64,000 bases of DNA from Candidatus Saccharimonadota bacterium (GCA_003133385.1 PKXF01000012.1:2933-66932), one strand, 5' to 3'. Numbered from the stretch's first letter, positions 25,170 to 34,714 are shown. Notes: a model not told the origin generated them from the sequence alone. Numbers and translations are program-made.

Positions 25170-26312
25170 TTAAATACTACCTTTCGGGCTACTAATACTC
25201 TTAACAGCGGCGTCAAAACTACCAGCGGCCAGCTGCACTTCAATCATAGCACCGGCTTTTAATATACGGTTGCTGCGGACGGTTTGTCCGTCGTGCCGTA
25301 CTATGGCATAGCCCCGGCGTAAGATGGCAGCCGGATTAAGGGCCTCAAGCAGTTGCCGATTGCCTCCTACCGCTGCTTTAAGTAGCTCTAGGATTCGTAT
25401 GAGCCTTTGTTCAAGCGCTTCAGATTGCTCCTGCAAGTCATTCCGCGCTTGTTGTAGATGGCGAGCACCGTAGTATTGCAAGTCTGCAGCTATAGCTTGT
25501 AGTTGCTCCAGTACCTGAGTCCGGTCAGGTACTAATAACTCGGCAGCATTACTAGGGGTGCTGGCCCGGCGGTCAGCTGCAAGTTCTGCCAAGCTAAGAT
25601 CTACCTCATGTCCAATGGCAACAAGCGTTGGTACCCGGCTGCTGGCTACAGCCCGTGTGACTAGTTCTGTGCTAAATGATGATAGATCCTCGGCACTGCC
25701 ACCACCGCGTATGATAACAACGGCATCAGGCGGTTCAGCCTGTGCGCTGAACTGTTCAATGGCACTGGCTATTTGGATTGGTGCAACTTCCCCCTGTACC
25801 TGAACGTCAATAAGCTCAATTGATACGCCCTGCCAACGAGCCTTAAGAACTTTAACGAAGTCGGCATATGCAGCCGATTGCTTGGAAGTAACTAGACCTA
25901 TACGCTGGGGCGGATAAGGCACTGGCCGTTTCCGGGATTCATCAAACAGGCCTTCACTAGCCAGTTTAGCTCTTAGCAGATCGGCAGCCCGGCGAATACT
26001 GCCTTCACCGGCCGGTTGAAGGCTGATAACATTAACGCTAAAGCCATAGAGGTTGTGTAAACGCGGTTGGCCGCGCACTTTAAGCAGCATGCCGTCCTCC
26101 AAGGGCCCAGGCAAATTATATACAGTACCGAAAAACTTAACGCTGGCGTTGTCATCCTTGAGGTCAAAGTAGACCCAACGGTTTTTGCTCACCCGGAAGT
26201 TGGCCAGCTCCCCCACAATCACCACATTCGGATAGGCAAAATCCAGCGTCTGGTTTAACAAACCCACAAACTCGCTGACGCCTAATTCTAGACTGCTCGT
26301 GTCAGTTAGCAT
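25170..26312 (-). CDS. xseA: Exodeoxyribonuclease VII large subunit
   Basis: About 380 residues. An N-terminal OB-fold (VIVGELANFRVSKNRWVYFDLKDDNASVKF) is followed by the catalytic domain with RIGLVTSKQSAAYADF, VVIIRGGGSAEDLSSF and VAIGHEVDLSLAELAADRRASTPSNAAEL. The C-terminal coiled region is shorter than in E. coli. The start at 26312 (MLTDTSS) limits the overlap with the upstream gene; a more upstream ATG at 26336 is possible. Confidence 0.93.
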   Translation of the reverse strand: MLTDTSSLELGVSEFVGLLNQTLDFAYPNVVIVGELANFRVSKNRWVYFDLKDDNASVKFFGTVYNLPGPLEDGMLLKVRGQPRLHNLYGFSVNVISLQPAGEGSIRRAADLLRAKLASEGLFDESRKRPVPYPPQRIGLVTSKQSAAYADFVKVLKARWQGVSIELIDVQVQGEVAPIQIASAIEQFSAQAEPPDAVVIIRGGGSAEDLSSFSTELVTRAVASSRVPTLVAIGHEVDLSLAELAADRRASTPSNAAELLVPDRTQVLEQLQAIAADLQYYGARHLQQARNDLQEQSEALEQRLIRILELLKAAVGGNRQLLEALNPAAILRRGYAIVRHDGQTVRSNRILKAGAMIEVQLAAGSFDAAVKSISSPKGSI

Positions 26313-27366
26313 CGGGAACCCCTGGTTGCTGTTCACGACCTCTCAAGTTTTTCTGGTACAGATAGTAACCGGGTGGAATTTGAATCGCAGTGTTAACAAC
26401 CCGGTACATGACTACTACCGGCAGACTAACTGCTGCCGACACTCCGGTACTGGCTAGAACTGCAGTCATCAGTGCCTCATAGATACCAATCCCGCCGGGT
26501 AGAACTGATACCAGGCCGGCAAAGTTAGCAATGCCGTAAGCCAGAATAACAGCGCCGACATTTACCGGTTTACCAAATGCCAGAAAAACAACGTAGAGAG
26601 CCATTACTTCCGTTATATTGGCGACTAGCGCGTACCAGAACGGACTTTTTAGTTGGTCTAAGTTCTCTTCAATTGCTTCGTAGTTATCATGAAAATCATC
26701 AAATACTTTGCGGGCACCTTTAATATTAATAGTCTCTGGGTAGCCCGGCCGAACGATGTGAATTAATCGGTTGAGGCCCTTTGTAACTGTGGTGAAAAAC
26801 CCATTGATGCGGACTTTGCTGCCCACTACATAAACAAAGCCAACGGTACCGACAATAAGCAGTGTAGATAACGATGCAGCCACCAAAATTACTAAATTAT
26901 TGACCCTGCCCATGACAGCCAGGCAGAACAAACCGAAGATAATCAGTATTTCGAACGATAAAAAAGTCAGCCCTAGCTTCATGACCTGTACGAGAGTTGC
27001 TTTGCCGCTGCTGAGTTTGTCGCCATCGCGCATTCTTAAACCGAAGTAGGATACCCCTGTCACCCCGCCACTTGGAAACACGTGATTAACGAAATTGAGC
27101 TCTACGGCAGTTCTATAAAGGTGTTTGTAGGATATGCGATTACCGACAATACCGAACAGGCGCTGATACAGCCTAGCCTGGGCATGATAATTCAAAGCTT
27201 CAATCGGAATTAATAGGACTAGCGCCCAGGCATCAACATGCGCCAGATTACGTATGGTATCGCCCAATTGATGCCGAATTGCATATATAAGAATCAGAAG
27301 AGCTATAAAAGTTACGAGATTAAGGATTAATTTCCAGCGGCGGCCAATCCAAGAGTTTTTACTCAT
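26302..27366 (-). CDS. Flippase-like (LPG synthase TM / UPF0104) membrane protein
   Basis: About 354 residues with roughly eight membrane helices and the UPF0104 signatures LNFVNHVFPSGGVTGVSYF and the late VSVLPGGIGIYEALM. This family includes the transmembrane half of lysyl-phosphatidylglycerol synthase and AglD-like proteins; it likely handles lipid-linked substrates. The synthase domain is absent. An ATG at 27375 overlaps the -10 element, so the Met at 27366, 7 nt beyond TATAAT, is preferred. Divergent from the 27406 gene. Confidence 0.8.
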   Translation of the reverse strand: MSKNSWIGRRWKLILNLVTFIALLILIYAIRHQLGDTIRNLAHVDAWALVLLIPIEALNYHAQARLYQRLFGIVGNRISYKHLYRTAVELNFVNHVFPSGGVTGVSYFGLRMRDGDKLSSGKATLVQVMKLGLTFLSFEILIIFGLFCLAVMGRVNNLVILVAASLSTLLIVGTVGFVYVVGSKVRINGFFTTVTKGLNRLIHIVRPGYPETINIKGARKVFDDFHDNYEAIEENLDQLKSPFWYALVANITEVMALYVVFLAFGKPVNVGAVILAYGIANFAGLVSVLPGGIGIYEALMTAVLASTGVSAAVSLPVVVMYRVVNTAIQIPPGYYLYQKNLRGREQQPGVPDAN

Positions 27367-27373
27367 ATCGTCC

Positions 27374-27379
27374 ATTATA
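27374..27379 (-). promoter_or_regulatory. -10 element of the flippase-like gene
   Basis: TATAAT on minus, 7 nt before the ATG at 27366; only 13 nt from the divergent -10 on plus. Confidence 0.6.
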
Positions 27380-27392
27380 CAGATAGATAGGC

Positions 27393-27398
27393 TATAGT
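27393..27398 (+). promoter_or_regulatory. -10 element of the RNA methyltransferase gene
   Basis: TATAGT on plus, 7 nt before the ATG at 27406; faces the minus-strand promoter. Confidence 0.55.
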
Positions 27399-27405
27399 TA
27401 TTAAG

Positions 27406-28644
27406 ATGGAAAGTTTATTAATCCTGGGCCGCCAGCCAGCGCTCGGTCTAGCCGAGCTGGAAAGCTTATATGGCGCTCCGGCCACGCGGGCTATAGGCAC
27501 GCAAGCCGCAATCGTAAGTGTTGACCCCTGTATATTAGCTTTCGACCGCTTAGGGGGCAGCTTAAAGTTTTGCAAGGTATTGACTACGCTTGATACTACC
27601 GACTGGGCCGAGATTGAAAAATTTTTAGTACGGGTTTCGCCTGGCCAAAGCCAGACAATGCAGCCGGGAAAAATGCAGCTCGGTCTTAGTTTGTACGGTT
27701 TTAATGAGACAGTTAAGCGGATTACCGCTACCGGACTAAGCCTTAAAAAAGCCGTACGAAAAACTGGCCGCTCGGTGCGTTTCGTGCCCAATCAGACCGC
27801 TGAGCTCAATAGCGCCCAGGTAATACATAACCATCTGGCTGGACCTAATGGCTGGGAGTTAGTTTTTGTACGCGACGGCCCTAGGACGATCATTGCGCAG
27901 ACAATCAAAGTCCAAGATATTGAGTCTTACGCGCGTCGTGACCGTGAACGCCCGAACCGTGATGCCAAAGTCGGCATGTTACCGCCAAAACTCGCCCAAA
28001 TCATTATAAATCTGGCTGTAGGGCGACTGCCCGAGGCTGCTTTGCAATCAATCTGTGAAATTCCGGCTGGCGAACCAATACCGACGCCAATTTTAGACCA
28101 GAAAATATTAGACCCTTTTTGCGGTACAGGGGTTATACTCCAAGAAGCCATGCTAATGGGTTACGGTGCATATGGCAGTGATATTGAACAACGTATGGTC
28201 GATTACTCTTTGGCAAACGTTCGCTGGCTGAGTAACCACTACCCGGTATCGGATAGTGAGTCGCTCTTTGAAAAAGCCGATGCAACACATTATAAATGGC
28301 CGCAACAATTTGATTTTGTTGCTTCAGAAGTCTACCTTGGCCGGCCGTTTACTAGCCCGCCGGCCCCGGAGATAATTGAGCGTACCAAGTCTGAATGCCA
28401 GCTCATCATTACAAAATTCCTTCGAAATATCGCTACCCAGATTAAACCTGGCACCCGCCTCTGTCTCGCAGTTCCTGCCTGGCAAACCAAGCAAAACCAC
28501 TTTCAACACCTACCACTTATTGACCAGATGGACGATTTAGGCTATACTCGAATAAGTTTTGAGCACGCTGGGGATAATCAACTTATGTATTATCGGCCAA
28601 ATCAGATTGTTGCTCGTGAGCTTATAGTAATCACAAGGAAGTAA
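27406..28644 (+). CDS. THUMP/TrmG10-like RNA methyltransferase
   Basis: 412 residues resembling archaeal Trm-G10/Trm11-type tRNA guanine-N2 methyltransferases. An N-terminal THUMP-like region (LILGRQPALGLAELESLYG) leads to RDRERPNRDAKVGMLPPKLAQIIINLA, the UPF0020 hallmark, and SAM motif I DPFCGTGVILQEAMLMGYGAYGSDIE. The expected catalytic DPPYG motif is replaced by SEVYLGRPF, so activity or target may differ. The next gene rpmA follows after 2 nt, so they are co-transcribed. Confidence 0.78.
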   Translation: MESLLILGRQPALGLAELESLYGAPATRAIGTQAAIVSVDPCILAFDRLGGSLKFCKVLTTLDTTDWAEIEKFLVRVSPGQSQTMQPGKMQLGLSLYGFNETVKRITATGLSLKKAVRKTGRSVRFVPNQTAELNSAQVIHNHLAGPNGWELVFVRDGPRTIIAQTIKVQDIESYARRDRERPNRDAKVGMLPPKLAQIIINLAVGRLPEAALQSICEIPAGEPIPTPILDQKILDPFCGTGVILQEAMLMGYGAYGSDIEQRMVDYSLANVRWLSNHYPVSDSESLFEKADATHYKWPQQFDFVASEVYLGRPFTSPPAPEIIERTKSECQLIITKFLRNIATQIKPGTRLCLAVPAWQTKQNHFQHLPLIDQMDDLGYTRISFEHAGDNQLMYYRPNQIVARELIVITRK

Positions 28645-28646
28645 AG

Positions 28647-28919
28647 ATGGCACACGTCAAAGCCGGCGGTACAGCAAAAAATATTCACGACTCACCTGGC
28701 CAACGCCTGGGCGTTAAGTTATTTGGCGGCGAAAAGGTAAAAGTCGGCCAAGTAATCGTCCGGCAGACCGGTATGACCAAGCGTCCAGGCGTAGGTACGT
28801 CCATTAGCCGTAATTTTACCATTCACGCCTCTCGCGACGGTGTTGTTGCCTACACCAAACGAAGAGTCCGGCTTTTTACCGGACGTTCAGTTAGCCGCAC
28901 CGAAGTAAGCGTTCGCTAA
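28647..28919 (+). CDS. rpmA: 50S ribosomal protein L27
   Basis: 90 residues starting MAHVKAGGTAKN, with the L27 core RLGVKLFGGEKVKVGQVIVRQTG and the flexible N-terminus that reaches the peptidyl transferase centre. There is no Firmicute-type N-terminal extension. AAGGAAG lies 5 nt before ATG. L21, its usual neighbour, is absent; the partner here is an RNA methyltransferase. Confidence 0.95.
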   Translation: MAHVKAGGTAKNIHDSPGQRLGVKLFGGEKVKVGQVIVRQTGMTKRPGVGTSISRNFTIHASRDGVVAYTKRRVRLFTGRSVSRTEVSVR

Positions 28920-28924
28920 TTTTA

Positions 28925-29341
28925 TCAAATTTCCAGCTGCTGACGAATACGCTCGACTACGTCAGCGATGACGACTTGTGATTTTACAAGGTAATCGTTA
29001 ACACCGAGGGCTTTGGCACGCTCAATGTCGCTTTCTTGGCCAAGTGCAGTCAGCATCACGACTTTGACATTGCTTGTTTCGGGGGTATTTCGCAAAATAT
29101 CAAGCACATCAAAACCGCTGACCTTGGGCATCATAACGTCAAGTAGCACAAGGTCAGGATGGTACTTAAGGGCGGTAGCAAGCGCTTCCTCGCCATTAGC
29201 AACCCTAAGAACGTCAAAGCTTTCGGCCTGTAATCGAATCAGGTAAACATTAGCTAGCGCATCGTCATCTTCTACGAGCAGGATGCGTTTTTGCACACTC
29301 GGTTTTTTTTGTTCTGAATCTGGTGCTTGTGCAGGTTCCAT
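28925..29341 (-). CDS. Single-domain response regulator (canonical receiver)
   Basis: 138 residues: a polar 17-residue N-terminus, then a complete receiver with the acidic triplet EDDD, the phospho-acceptor D68 in LVLLDVMMPKVSG, the switch Thr in VMLTALG, and Lys in YLVKSQ. No output domain. No kinase is adjacent, so its partner is elsewhere. TTGAAC-17-TAACAT ends 7 nt before ATG. Confidence 0.9.
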   Translation of the reverse strand: MEPAQAPDSEQKKPSVQKRILLVEDDDALANVYLIRLQAESFDVLRVANGEEALATALKYHPDLVLLDVMMPKVSGFDVLDILRNTPETSNVKVVMLTALGQESDIERAKALGVNDYLVKSQVVIADVVERIRQQLEI

Positions 29342-29348
29342 ATAAGTT

Positions 29349-29377
29349 ATGTTAACTTATTGGGTGCTATTGTTCAA
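29349..29377 (-). promoter_or_regulatory. Promoter of the response regulator gene
   Basis: -35 TTGAAC (29372-29377), 17-nt spacer, -10 TAACAT (29349-29354), 7 nt to ATG. Confidence 0.55.
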
Positions 29378-29383
29378 CCGAGT

Positions 29384-30997
29384 CTAGAGGAGTGACTGTA
29401 TGAAACCATCGAACATTGGGTGCGGACGGTTTGGGCGGCTCTTGAATTCTGGGTGAAACTGGCTGGCTAGCAAGAACGGGTGATCAATACCCTCTATAAC
29501 TTCAACTAGGTTACTGTCGGGATTAATACCGCTTGCTTGAATTCCCCAGGCTGGTAATTGATCTCTATAGCTGTTATTACACTCTCCACGGTGACGATGA
29601 CGCTCAACAATATCGGTTTTGCCGTATAACCGGGCTGCCAGGCTGCCTGATTCTAACTTGCACTTATAATCACCAAGGCGCATGGTCCCTCCAGTCATAT
29701 GCTTGTCGACTTGATCGGCCATAGTAGTGATAACCAGGTTTTTGGCGTCAGGCTTTAACTCAAACGTATTGGCATCTTTGAGACCCGCATTACGAGCAGC
29801 AGCAACAACAGCTACTTGTAAGCCTAAACAGAGCCCTAGGTATGGCAATTTGGACTTCAGGGCATACTGGGCGGCCTTAATCTTACCTTCTAAACTGCGC
29901 GTGCCGAAACCACCTGGCACCACAATACCATCATAAGCCTGCAATACTTGGCCAATATTAGCGCCAGGTTCATCAAATTTGGAGGCATCAATCCAATTAA
30001 TATCTATCGAGCACTTATTATGCCAAGCGGCGGCTTTGAGCGCCTCAAAAACTGACATGTAAGTGTCGGTATTGTCCATGTATTTAGCTACAAAACCAAC
30101 TTTTACGGTTTTGTCGTAATGAGCAACAGCCCTCTCTACGACTGCCCGCCACTCCTTGAGATCGGGTTTTGAAACTTTCAGGTCCAGATGCTCGGTAATG
30201 ACATCAGCGATGCCGCTATCCTCGAGTGTTAGTGGCACTTCGTAAATACTCCGGGCGTTCGGCAGTAAAGCAATGGCGTCTTCGGCAACACCGCTAAATA
30301 AACTGAGCTTGCGCTTTACCCCGTTATTGGCCGGTTTCTCACTTCTTCCAACCAGTACATCGGGTGCGATCCCAAGCCCCCTGAGTTCACGTACCGAGTT
30401 CTGAGCCGGTTTTGTTTTAGTCTCATTACTTGCACCAAGATATGGTAAGTACACCACGTGGACGTAAACACAGTTTTGGAGGCCGACTTTGACTCCAAGT
30501 TCACGAATAGCTTCGATAAACGACAGCGATTCATAATCACCTACCGTGCCGCCAATTTCAACTATGTGTACGTCAAAACCCTCACCTGCCCTAACGATCC
30601 AATCGGCGATGGCGCCTGTAAGATGTGGAATAATTTGGACGTCGTCACCATCAAACTTGCCTGCCCTTTCGTCTTGTATAAGTTTTAACAAGACTCGCCC
30701 GCTCATCAAGCTACTTGATGAGGTCATTTCCTCATCAACAAAACGCTCATAATGCCCAAGGTCAAGATCGGTTTCGGCGCCGTCCTTAGTCACAAAGACT
30801 TCACCATGCTCGCGAGGGTTCAATAATCCGGCGTCAACATTCAGATATGGATCGCATTTTTGGAGGTTAACACGCAGTCCGCGGGCCTTTAGGAGTTTGC
30901 CAATTGAGGCGGCAGTAATACCCTTTCCTAATCCGGAAAGCACGCCTCCTGTCACAAACACATATTTAGTAGCCCTGGCAGCCACGGCTTCATACAC
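29384..30997 (-). CDS. pyrG: CTP synthase
   Basis: Makes CTP from UTP, ATP and glutamine. 537 residues: synthetase domain with FVTGGVLSGLGKGITAASIGKLL, KCDPYLNVDAGLLNPREHGEVFV and EIGGTVGDYES; a C-terminal class I glutamine amidotransferase with PGGFGTRSLEGK, catalytic Cys in LGLCLGLQ, and the late HPEFKSRP. GAGGTG lies just before ATG. The ten residues before KYVFVTGG may be extra. Confidence 0.97.
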   Translation of the reverse strand: MYEAVAARATKYVFVTGGVLSGLGKGITAASIGKLLKARGLRVNLQKCDPYLNVDAGLLNPREHGEVFVTKDGAETDLDLGHYERFVDEEMTSSSSLMSGRVLLKLIQDERAGKFDGDDVQIIPHLTGAIADWIVRAGEGFDVHIVEIGGTVGDYESLSFIEAIRELGVKVGLQNCVYVHVVYLPYLGASNETKTKPAQNSVRELRGLGIAPDVLVGRSEKPANNGVKRKLSLFSGVAEDAIALLPNARSIYEVPLTLEDSGIADVITEHLDLKVSKPDLKEWRAVVERAVAHYDKTVKVGFVAKYMDNTDTYMSVFEALKAAAWHNKCSIDINWIDASKFDEPGANIGQVLQAYDGIVVPGGFGTRSLEGKIKAAQYALKSKLPYLGLCLGLQVAVVAAARNAGLKDANTFELKPDAKNLVITTMADQVDKHMTGGTMRLGDYKCKLESGSLAARLYGKTDIVERHRHRGECNNSYRDQLPAWGIQASGINPDSNLVEVIEGIDHPFLLASQFHPEFKSRPNRPHPMFDGFIQSLL

Positions 30998-31098
30998 CTC
31001 ACTTAACCTGTATATGCTACTCTATATGCCTCAACTTAGCAAGTAGTCTAGGCGCATAAAACCGCTCGCGGCAAATGGTATTCCCAGCTTAGCCGTTC

Positions 31099-32343
31099 TT
31101 ACTTATTCAAATATGTCTGGGCGGCTTGAAGCTGAGGATCGTTTGGCGCCGCAAGATCAGTGCCGCTATCGGGGACAGTTTTATCCGGCGTAATGCCCTT
31201 ATGCTCTATGTCCTGGCCATCCGGGCGATACCAGCTGGCCACGGTAACTTTTAGCTGTGAGCCATCGCTGAAAGAAATAAGCTGCTGAACCACGCCTTTT
31301 CCGAAACTCTTTTGGCCAATAACGTAGGCATCGCTATTATCATGCAGAGCCCCCGTGGTAATTTCCGAGGAACTCGCACTGCCGCTGTTAACTAGCACTA
31401 CCGTAGGAATACCGTGTAACACATCACCGCCCTGAGCGTAATATGTCTGCACGACGCTAGTGCCTCTTTTTTCCTGCATAATGGTCTGTCCTTGCGGCAA
31501 CCATAAGCTGGAAACATCGACTGCGGCACTCAGCAAGCCGCCTGGATCGTTTCGAAGATCAAGTATGATGCCTTTAACGTTCTGGCCGGCGAATTGGCTG
31601 GCAGCCTTTTGGGCAAGGCCTGAGGTATCGTCAGCAAACGTACTTATGGCCATATAGCCAATATTGCCAGGTAGCATTTTAGTGGTGACACTTGGTACCG
31701 TAATATTCTGACGGGTGATGGTTAGATTAAGTGTCTGCGTATGGTTGCGGACAACTTGCAAGGTAACCTTTGTACCAGCCTTGCCACGGATCTTAGTGAC
31801 TGCCCCGTCGGCACTCATGCCTGACGTGCTAACCCCATTGATTGCTGCTATCAAGTCCAGTGGCTGCAAACCGGCTTTAGCAGCCGGAGTCCCACTAATT
31901 GGCGAAATTACCTCAACATTACCGTTACTGTCCTGGCTTAGCTCGGCCCCAATACCACTAAATGAGTTATTAAGTTCATTATTAAATGCTTTGGCTTCGC
32001 TCGGAGTAAAATACACCGTGTAGGGATCGCCGGGGGCAGCCGCTAAGCCTGCTTTCAACCCGTTAACTAACTGTGTTTCGGTCAGTTGACCGTCATAATT
32101 TGTTTTCAGTGCCTGATAGACCTGGTTGACCGATGAATAATTAAGCGTGTCTGGCAAACCGCCGGCCACCGGCTTGGCACTCCAAGGAAGGCGTATTGCC
32201 GGCAAGCGCCCATCACCAACGCCAACACCGGCTATAAAAACTGCTGCCAGCACAAGAACGCCCAATAACGTCAATAAGATGCCCGTTGTGCGTGTCCAAC
32301 GAAACCTAAAGAATCTCCCGCCAGCTTTTGATTTCAAACCCAT
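31099..32343 (-). CDS. C-terminal processing peptidase (S41, CtpA-like)
   Basis: Membrane-anchored serine protease of 414 residues. One membrane helix near residues 17-40, an N-terminal helical region, a PDZ domain (about 115-190, SGIGAELSQDSNG to GKAGTKVTLQV), then the S41 core with LDLRNDPGGLL, the catalytic Ser in NSGSASSSE and Lys in GQKSFGKG. The ATG at 32343 is preferred over an upstream TTG (32352) because TGCTATAAT lies 8 nt before it. Neighbouring wall genes suggest a role in envelope protein turnover. Confidence 0.92.
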   Translation of the reverse strand: MGLKSKAGGRFFRFRWTRTTGILLTLLGVLVLAAVFIAGVGVGDGRLPAIRLPWSAKPVAGGLPDTLNYSSVNQVYQALKTNYDGQLTETQLVNGLKAGLAAAPGDPYTVYFTPSEAKAFNNELNNSFSGIGAELSQDSNGNVEVISPISGTPAAKAGLQPLDLIAAINGVSTSGMSADGAVTKIRGKAGTKVTLQVVRNHTQTLNLTITRQNITVPSVTTKMLPGNIGYMAISTFADDTSGLAQKAASQFAGQNVKGIILDLRNDPGGLLSAAVDVSSLWLPQGQTIMQEKRGTSVVQTYYAQGGDVLHGIPTVVLVNSGSASSSEITTGALHDNSDAYVIGQKSFGKGVVQQLISFSDGSQLKVTVASWYRPDGQDIEHKGITPDKTVPDSGTDLAAPNDPQLQAAQTYLNK

Positions 32344-32351
32344 TGCACCCA

Positions 32352-32357
32352 ATTATA
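32352..32357 (-). promoter_or_regulatory. Extended -10 of the S41 peptidase gene
   Basis: TGCTATAAT on minus; 8 nt to the ATG at 32343. Confidence 0.6.
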
Positions 32358-32416
32358 GCAGTAAACCGTTCAGAATATACACTTAACTATTAGCAGAATG
32401 CTCCCGGGATTAACCT

Positions 32417-33613
32417 CTAATATATATAACCGGCAAACTTGCTAAGCGGACTATAGGAGTAGCGAAAATGGCCATAAAAATCATAATTCATTTCACTGAC
32501 CGCAATTTCTCCTGCCGGGACAATTCGGCCCTGGAACATCGCGCCCGGTAACGCTTGCACAACTGCGACATGACCGAATGTGCCGGCTGTTTCAACAGCG
32601 AGTCCTCCGACTTGCGGAGAACTGTGTGTTGGATAGTTAGAGGTCCCCAGCCACTGGTTGGCATTTCCACTTACGGAAAAATCGCCATGTCCTTCGACTT
32701 GGGTAAAATACCAATATGCATATGACGTGCACTCCCTATTAGGGAAATTGCCAGGCGTATTCATAGAATCTTGGACAGTATCACACCATCCTGCAGGATA
32801 ACCACCGGTCCCGCTTCCATTATTACAAATATTACTGGTGTAGGTACCGCCTCCTAAAGATTGCGTACCAGCCTGGATAATTGCAGCTTGCTGAGACTGT
32901 AGTGCAGATATCGCATGTTGGTTGGCGCTGACCTGGGCGTTATATGAATCCTGCTGTTGCTGATTGAGAGATAATAGTTGGGCTTGTTGGGCTTGGGCAG
33001 ATGCTAGCTGGGCATTTTGGGCATTTTGGGCAGTCAATAATTGATCAACTTGGGCTTTTTGTTGCTGTAAGGTGTTTTCCAAAGCCGTAATCTGTTGAAT
33101 AATGCCTGTAAGTTGGTTCTGTACTACAGTTTGATATTCTTGCTTGTCGACATATTCACTTAGGTTTTTACTAGTTGCTAGCTCTTCGATAGTCGTCATT
33201 GAACCATTTATGTACATAGTCTTAACGTCATCGGCAAGCGAAGCCTTTTTATTGGCAATCTCTTGTTGATTGGCCGTAATTTGCTGCTCAATGCTAGCTT
33301 GATGGGCCTGATTGCTGCTAATTTGTGCTTCTAGGCTGCTGATTTGGGCATCTAGTGTATTAATTGCCGCCTGGTAGCCTTCGGATTGGAGCTGAAGAGA
33401 ATTGATCGATGCCTGGGTTTGGGCGTTTTGACCGTTCAGGTTGCTGATCTGGTTTTGGCAATCTGAAATGCTGCTACAAGTTACGGCGTGTACCAGGCGG
33501 GTGAAGCCGCCCGAAACCAACACAAGCGCAACCAAGGAAACCCCCGCGGCCATAGTGATACGACGGTAAGTTAATAAAGCATGTCTACTTGATTGTTTTT
33601 TTGATTTTGGCAT
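32417..33613 (-). CDS. PcsB-like coiled-coil CHAP peptidoglycan hydrolase
   Basis: 398 residues: basic start MPKSKKQSSRH, a signal/anchor helix (about 20-43), a long Gln/Ala-rich coiled coil (about 50-270), and a C-terminal CHAP amidase with the catalytic Cys in NRECTSYAYWYF (C295) and His in FGHVAVVQ. This is the layout of PcsB/CwlO hydrolases, which are switched on by FtsEX; ftsX and ftsE lie directly upstream in the same orientation. The start 33613 follows an extended -10 and an AAGG; an upstream ATG (33673) would include that promoter. Confidence 0.88.
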   Translation of the reverse strand: MPKSKKQSSRHALLTYRRITMAAGVSLVALVLVSGGFTRLVHAVTCSSISDCQNQISNLNGQNAQTQASINSLQLQSEGYQAAINTLDAQISSLEAQISSNQAHQASIEQQITANQQEIANKKASLADDVKTMYINGSMTTIEELATSKNLSEYVDKQEYQTVVQNQLTGIIQQITALENTLQQQKAQVDQLLTAQNAQNAQLASAQAQQAQLLSLNQQQQDSYNAQVSANQHAISALQSQQAAIIQAGTQSLGGGTYTSNICNNGSGTGGYPAGWCDTVQDSMNTPGNFPNRECTSYAYWYFTQVEGHGDFSVSGNANQWLGTSNYPTHSSPQVGGLAVETAGTFGHVAVVQALPGAMFQGRIVPAGEIAVSEMNYDFYGHFRYSYSPLSKFAGYIY

Positions 33614-33644
33614 AACCTTTTTGTTTTGATTTACGCTACTTCGT

Positions 33645-33650
33645 ATTATA
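33645..33650 (-). promoter_or_regulatory. Extended -10 of the PcsB-like gene
   Basis: TGCTATAAT on minus, leader about 25 nt. Confidence 0.6.
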
Positions 33651-33772
33651 GCATGTGTTATCAAGTCATTCATTAGCTTACCCCCTATCCGGTGATTAAA
33701 GTGAGACTAGCATACGGCTGGATTTACTCCAGCGCCGGCTTTTACCCCTTATAAATAAGTCTCTGGCTTTAG

Positions 33773-34714
33773 TTATTTCGTTTTAAACTTTAGATAACGG
33801 ATGGTCGCTATAAATGAAGAACCCGCTCCTAAAAGTATACCAAGCATAACCATAGCTGCCAAACTAAGCAGAAAATGATTATCAAAATAGTTAGCCGCAT
33901 AACTAATATTCAACAAGCCGAGGGAGCTAGCTTGCAGAGAACTGCTCGCTCCTTTAAAGGCACCATAAATAATAAAAGTCGAGAGGGTACCAGAGAATAA
34001 CCCGTATAGCGCGCTTTCTACCACAAATGGCCCCCTTATATAGGCCGTACTTGCCCCAAGTAAGCGCATAATTTTAATCTCGTCTCGACGATTAAATATT
34101 GCCATTTGAATAGTATTAAAGATAATCAATACGCTTATTATCGTGAAGATAACGATTGAAAGGATGCCGACCTCTCTTAGAATATTAGTGGCGTGCGTAA
34201 TCTTATTAATGGCTACTTCTCTTTCGCCGCTGTAAGTTGGCGAATCAGATTGCAGTGCGGCAACATTGGGTTCGACTAAAAAATTCTTAATGTCTTGAAT
34301 CTTATTAAGATTGACCGGATTAATTATAATCGTGGCCGGAATAGGATTAGATAATACGTCCACTGCATTCGCTAGCTGCTTATTAGCCGTGTTTTGCTGC
34401 TCATATTGTGCCAGTGCTTGCGTCTTATTTAAATACTGTATGCTCTTTACGTTTGGCAGTCGTTTAACCTCGGCTAGAAGCGTATTGGTCTGTGCAGGTG
34501 TATCACTGTCCTTTAGAAAAACGGATATACCGATTTGGTTAGTAATCTGGGCAATTGTATTAGTAAATGCAACATTGGCAACGAATGATAGTAAAACTAT
34601 CGTCAGCGTGACAAACATAACTGACATAGCCGCAACCGACAAACCAATATTACGGATGAAGTTTATTACACCGGTTTCAAAAATTCGCCCGAGGCTTCGC
34701 AAATGGCGTCTCAT
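33773..34714 (-). CDS. ftsX: Cell division ABC permease FtsX
   Basis: 313 residues with the FtsX topology: a first helix (about 20-45), an extracytoplasmic loop (about 50-190, VFLKDSDTPAQTN), then three helices, with EIKIMRLLGAS before the third. FtsX transmits FtsE ATPase activity to a periplasmic hydrolase. It overlaps ftsE by 4 nt, and the PcsB-like gene follows. Confidence 0.95.
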   Translation of the reverse strand: MRRHLRSLGRIFETGVINFIRNIGLSVAAMSVMFVTLTIVLLSFVANVAFTNTIAQITNQIGISVFLKDSDTPAQTNTLLAEVKRLPNVKSIQYLNKTQALAQYEQQNTANKQLANAVDVLSNPIPATIIINPVNLNKIQDIKNFLVEPNVAALQSDSPTYSGEREVAINKITHATNILREVGILSIVIFTIISVLIIFNTIQMAIFNRRDEIKIMRLLGASTAYIRGPFVVESALYGLFSGTLSTFIIYGAFKGASSSLQASSLGLLNISYAANYFDNHFLLSLAAMVMLGILLGAGSSFIATIRYLKFKTK

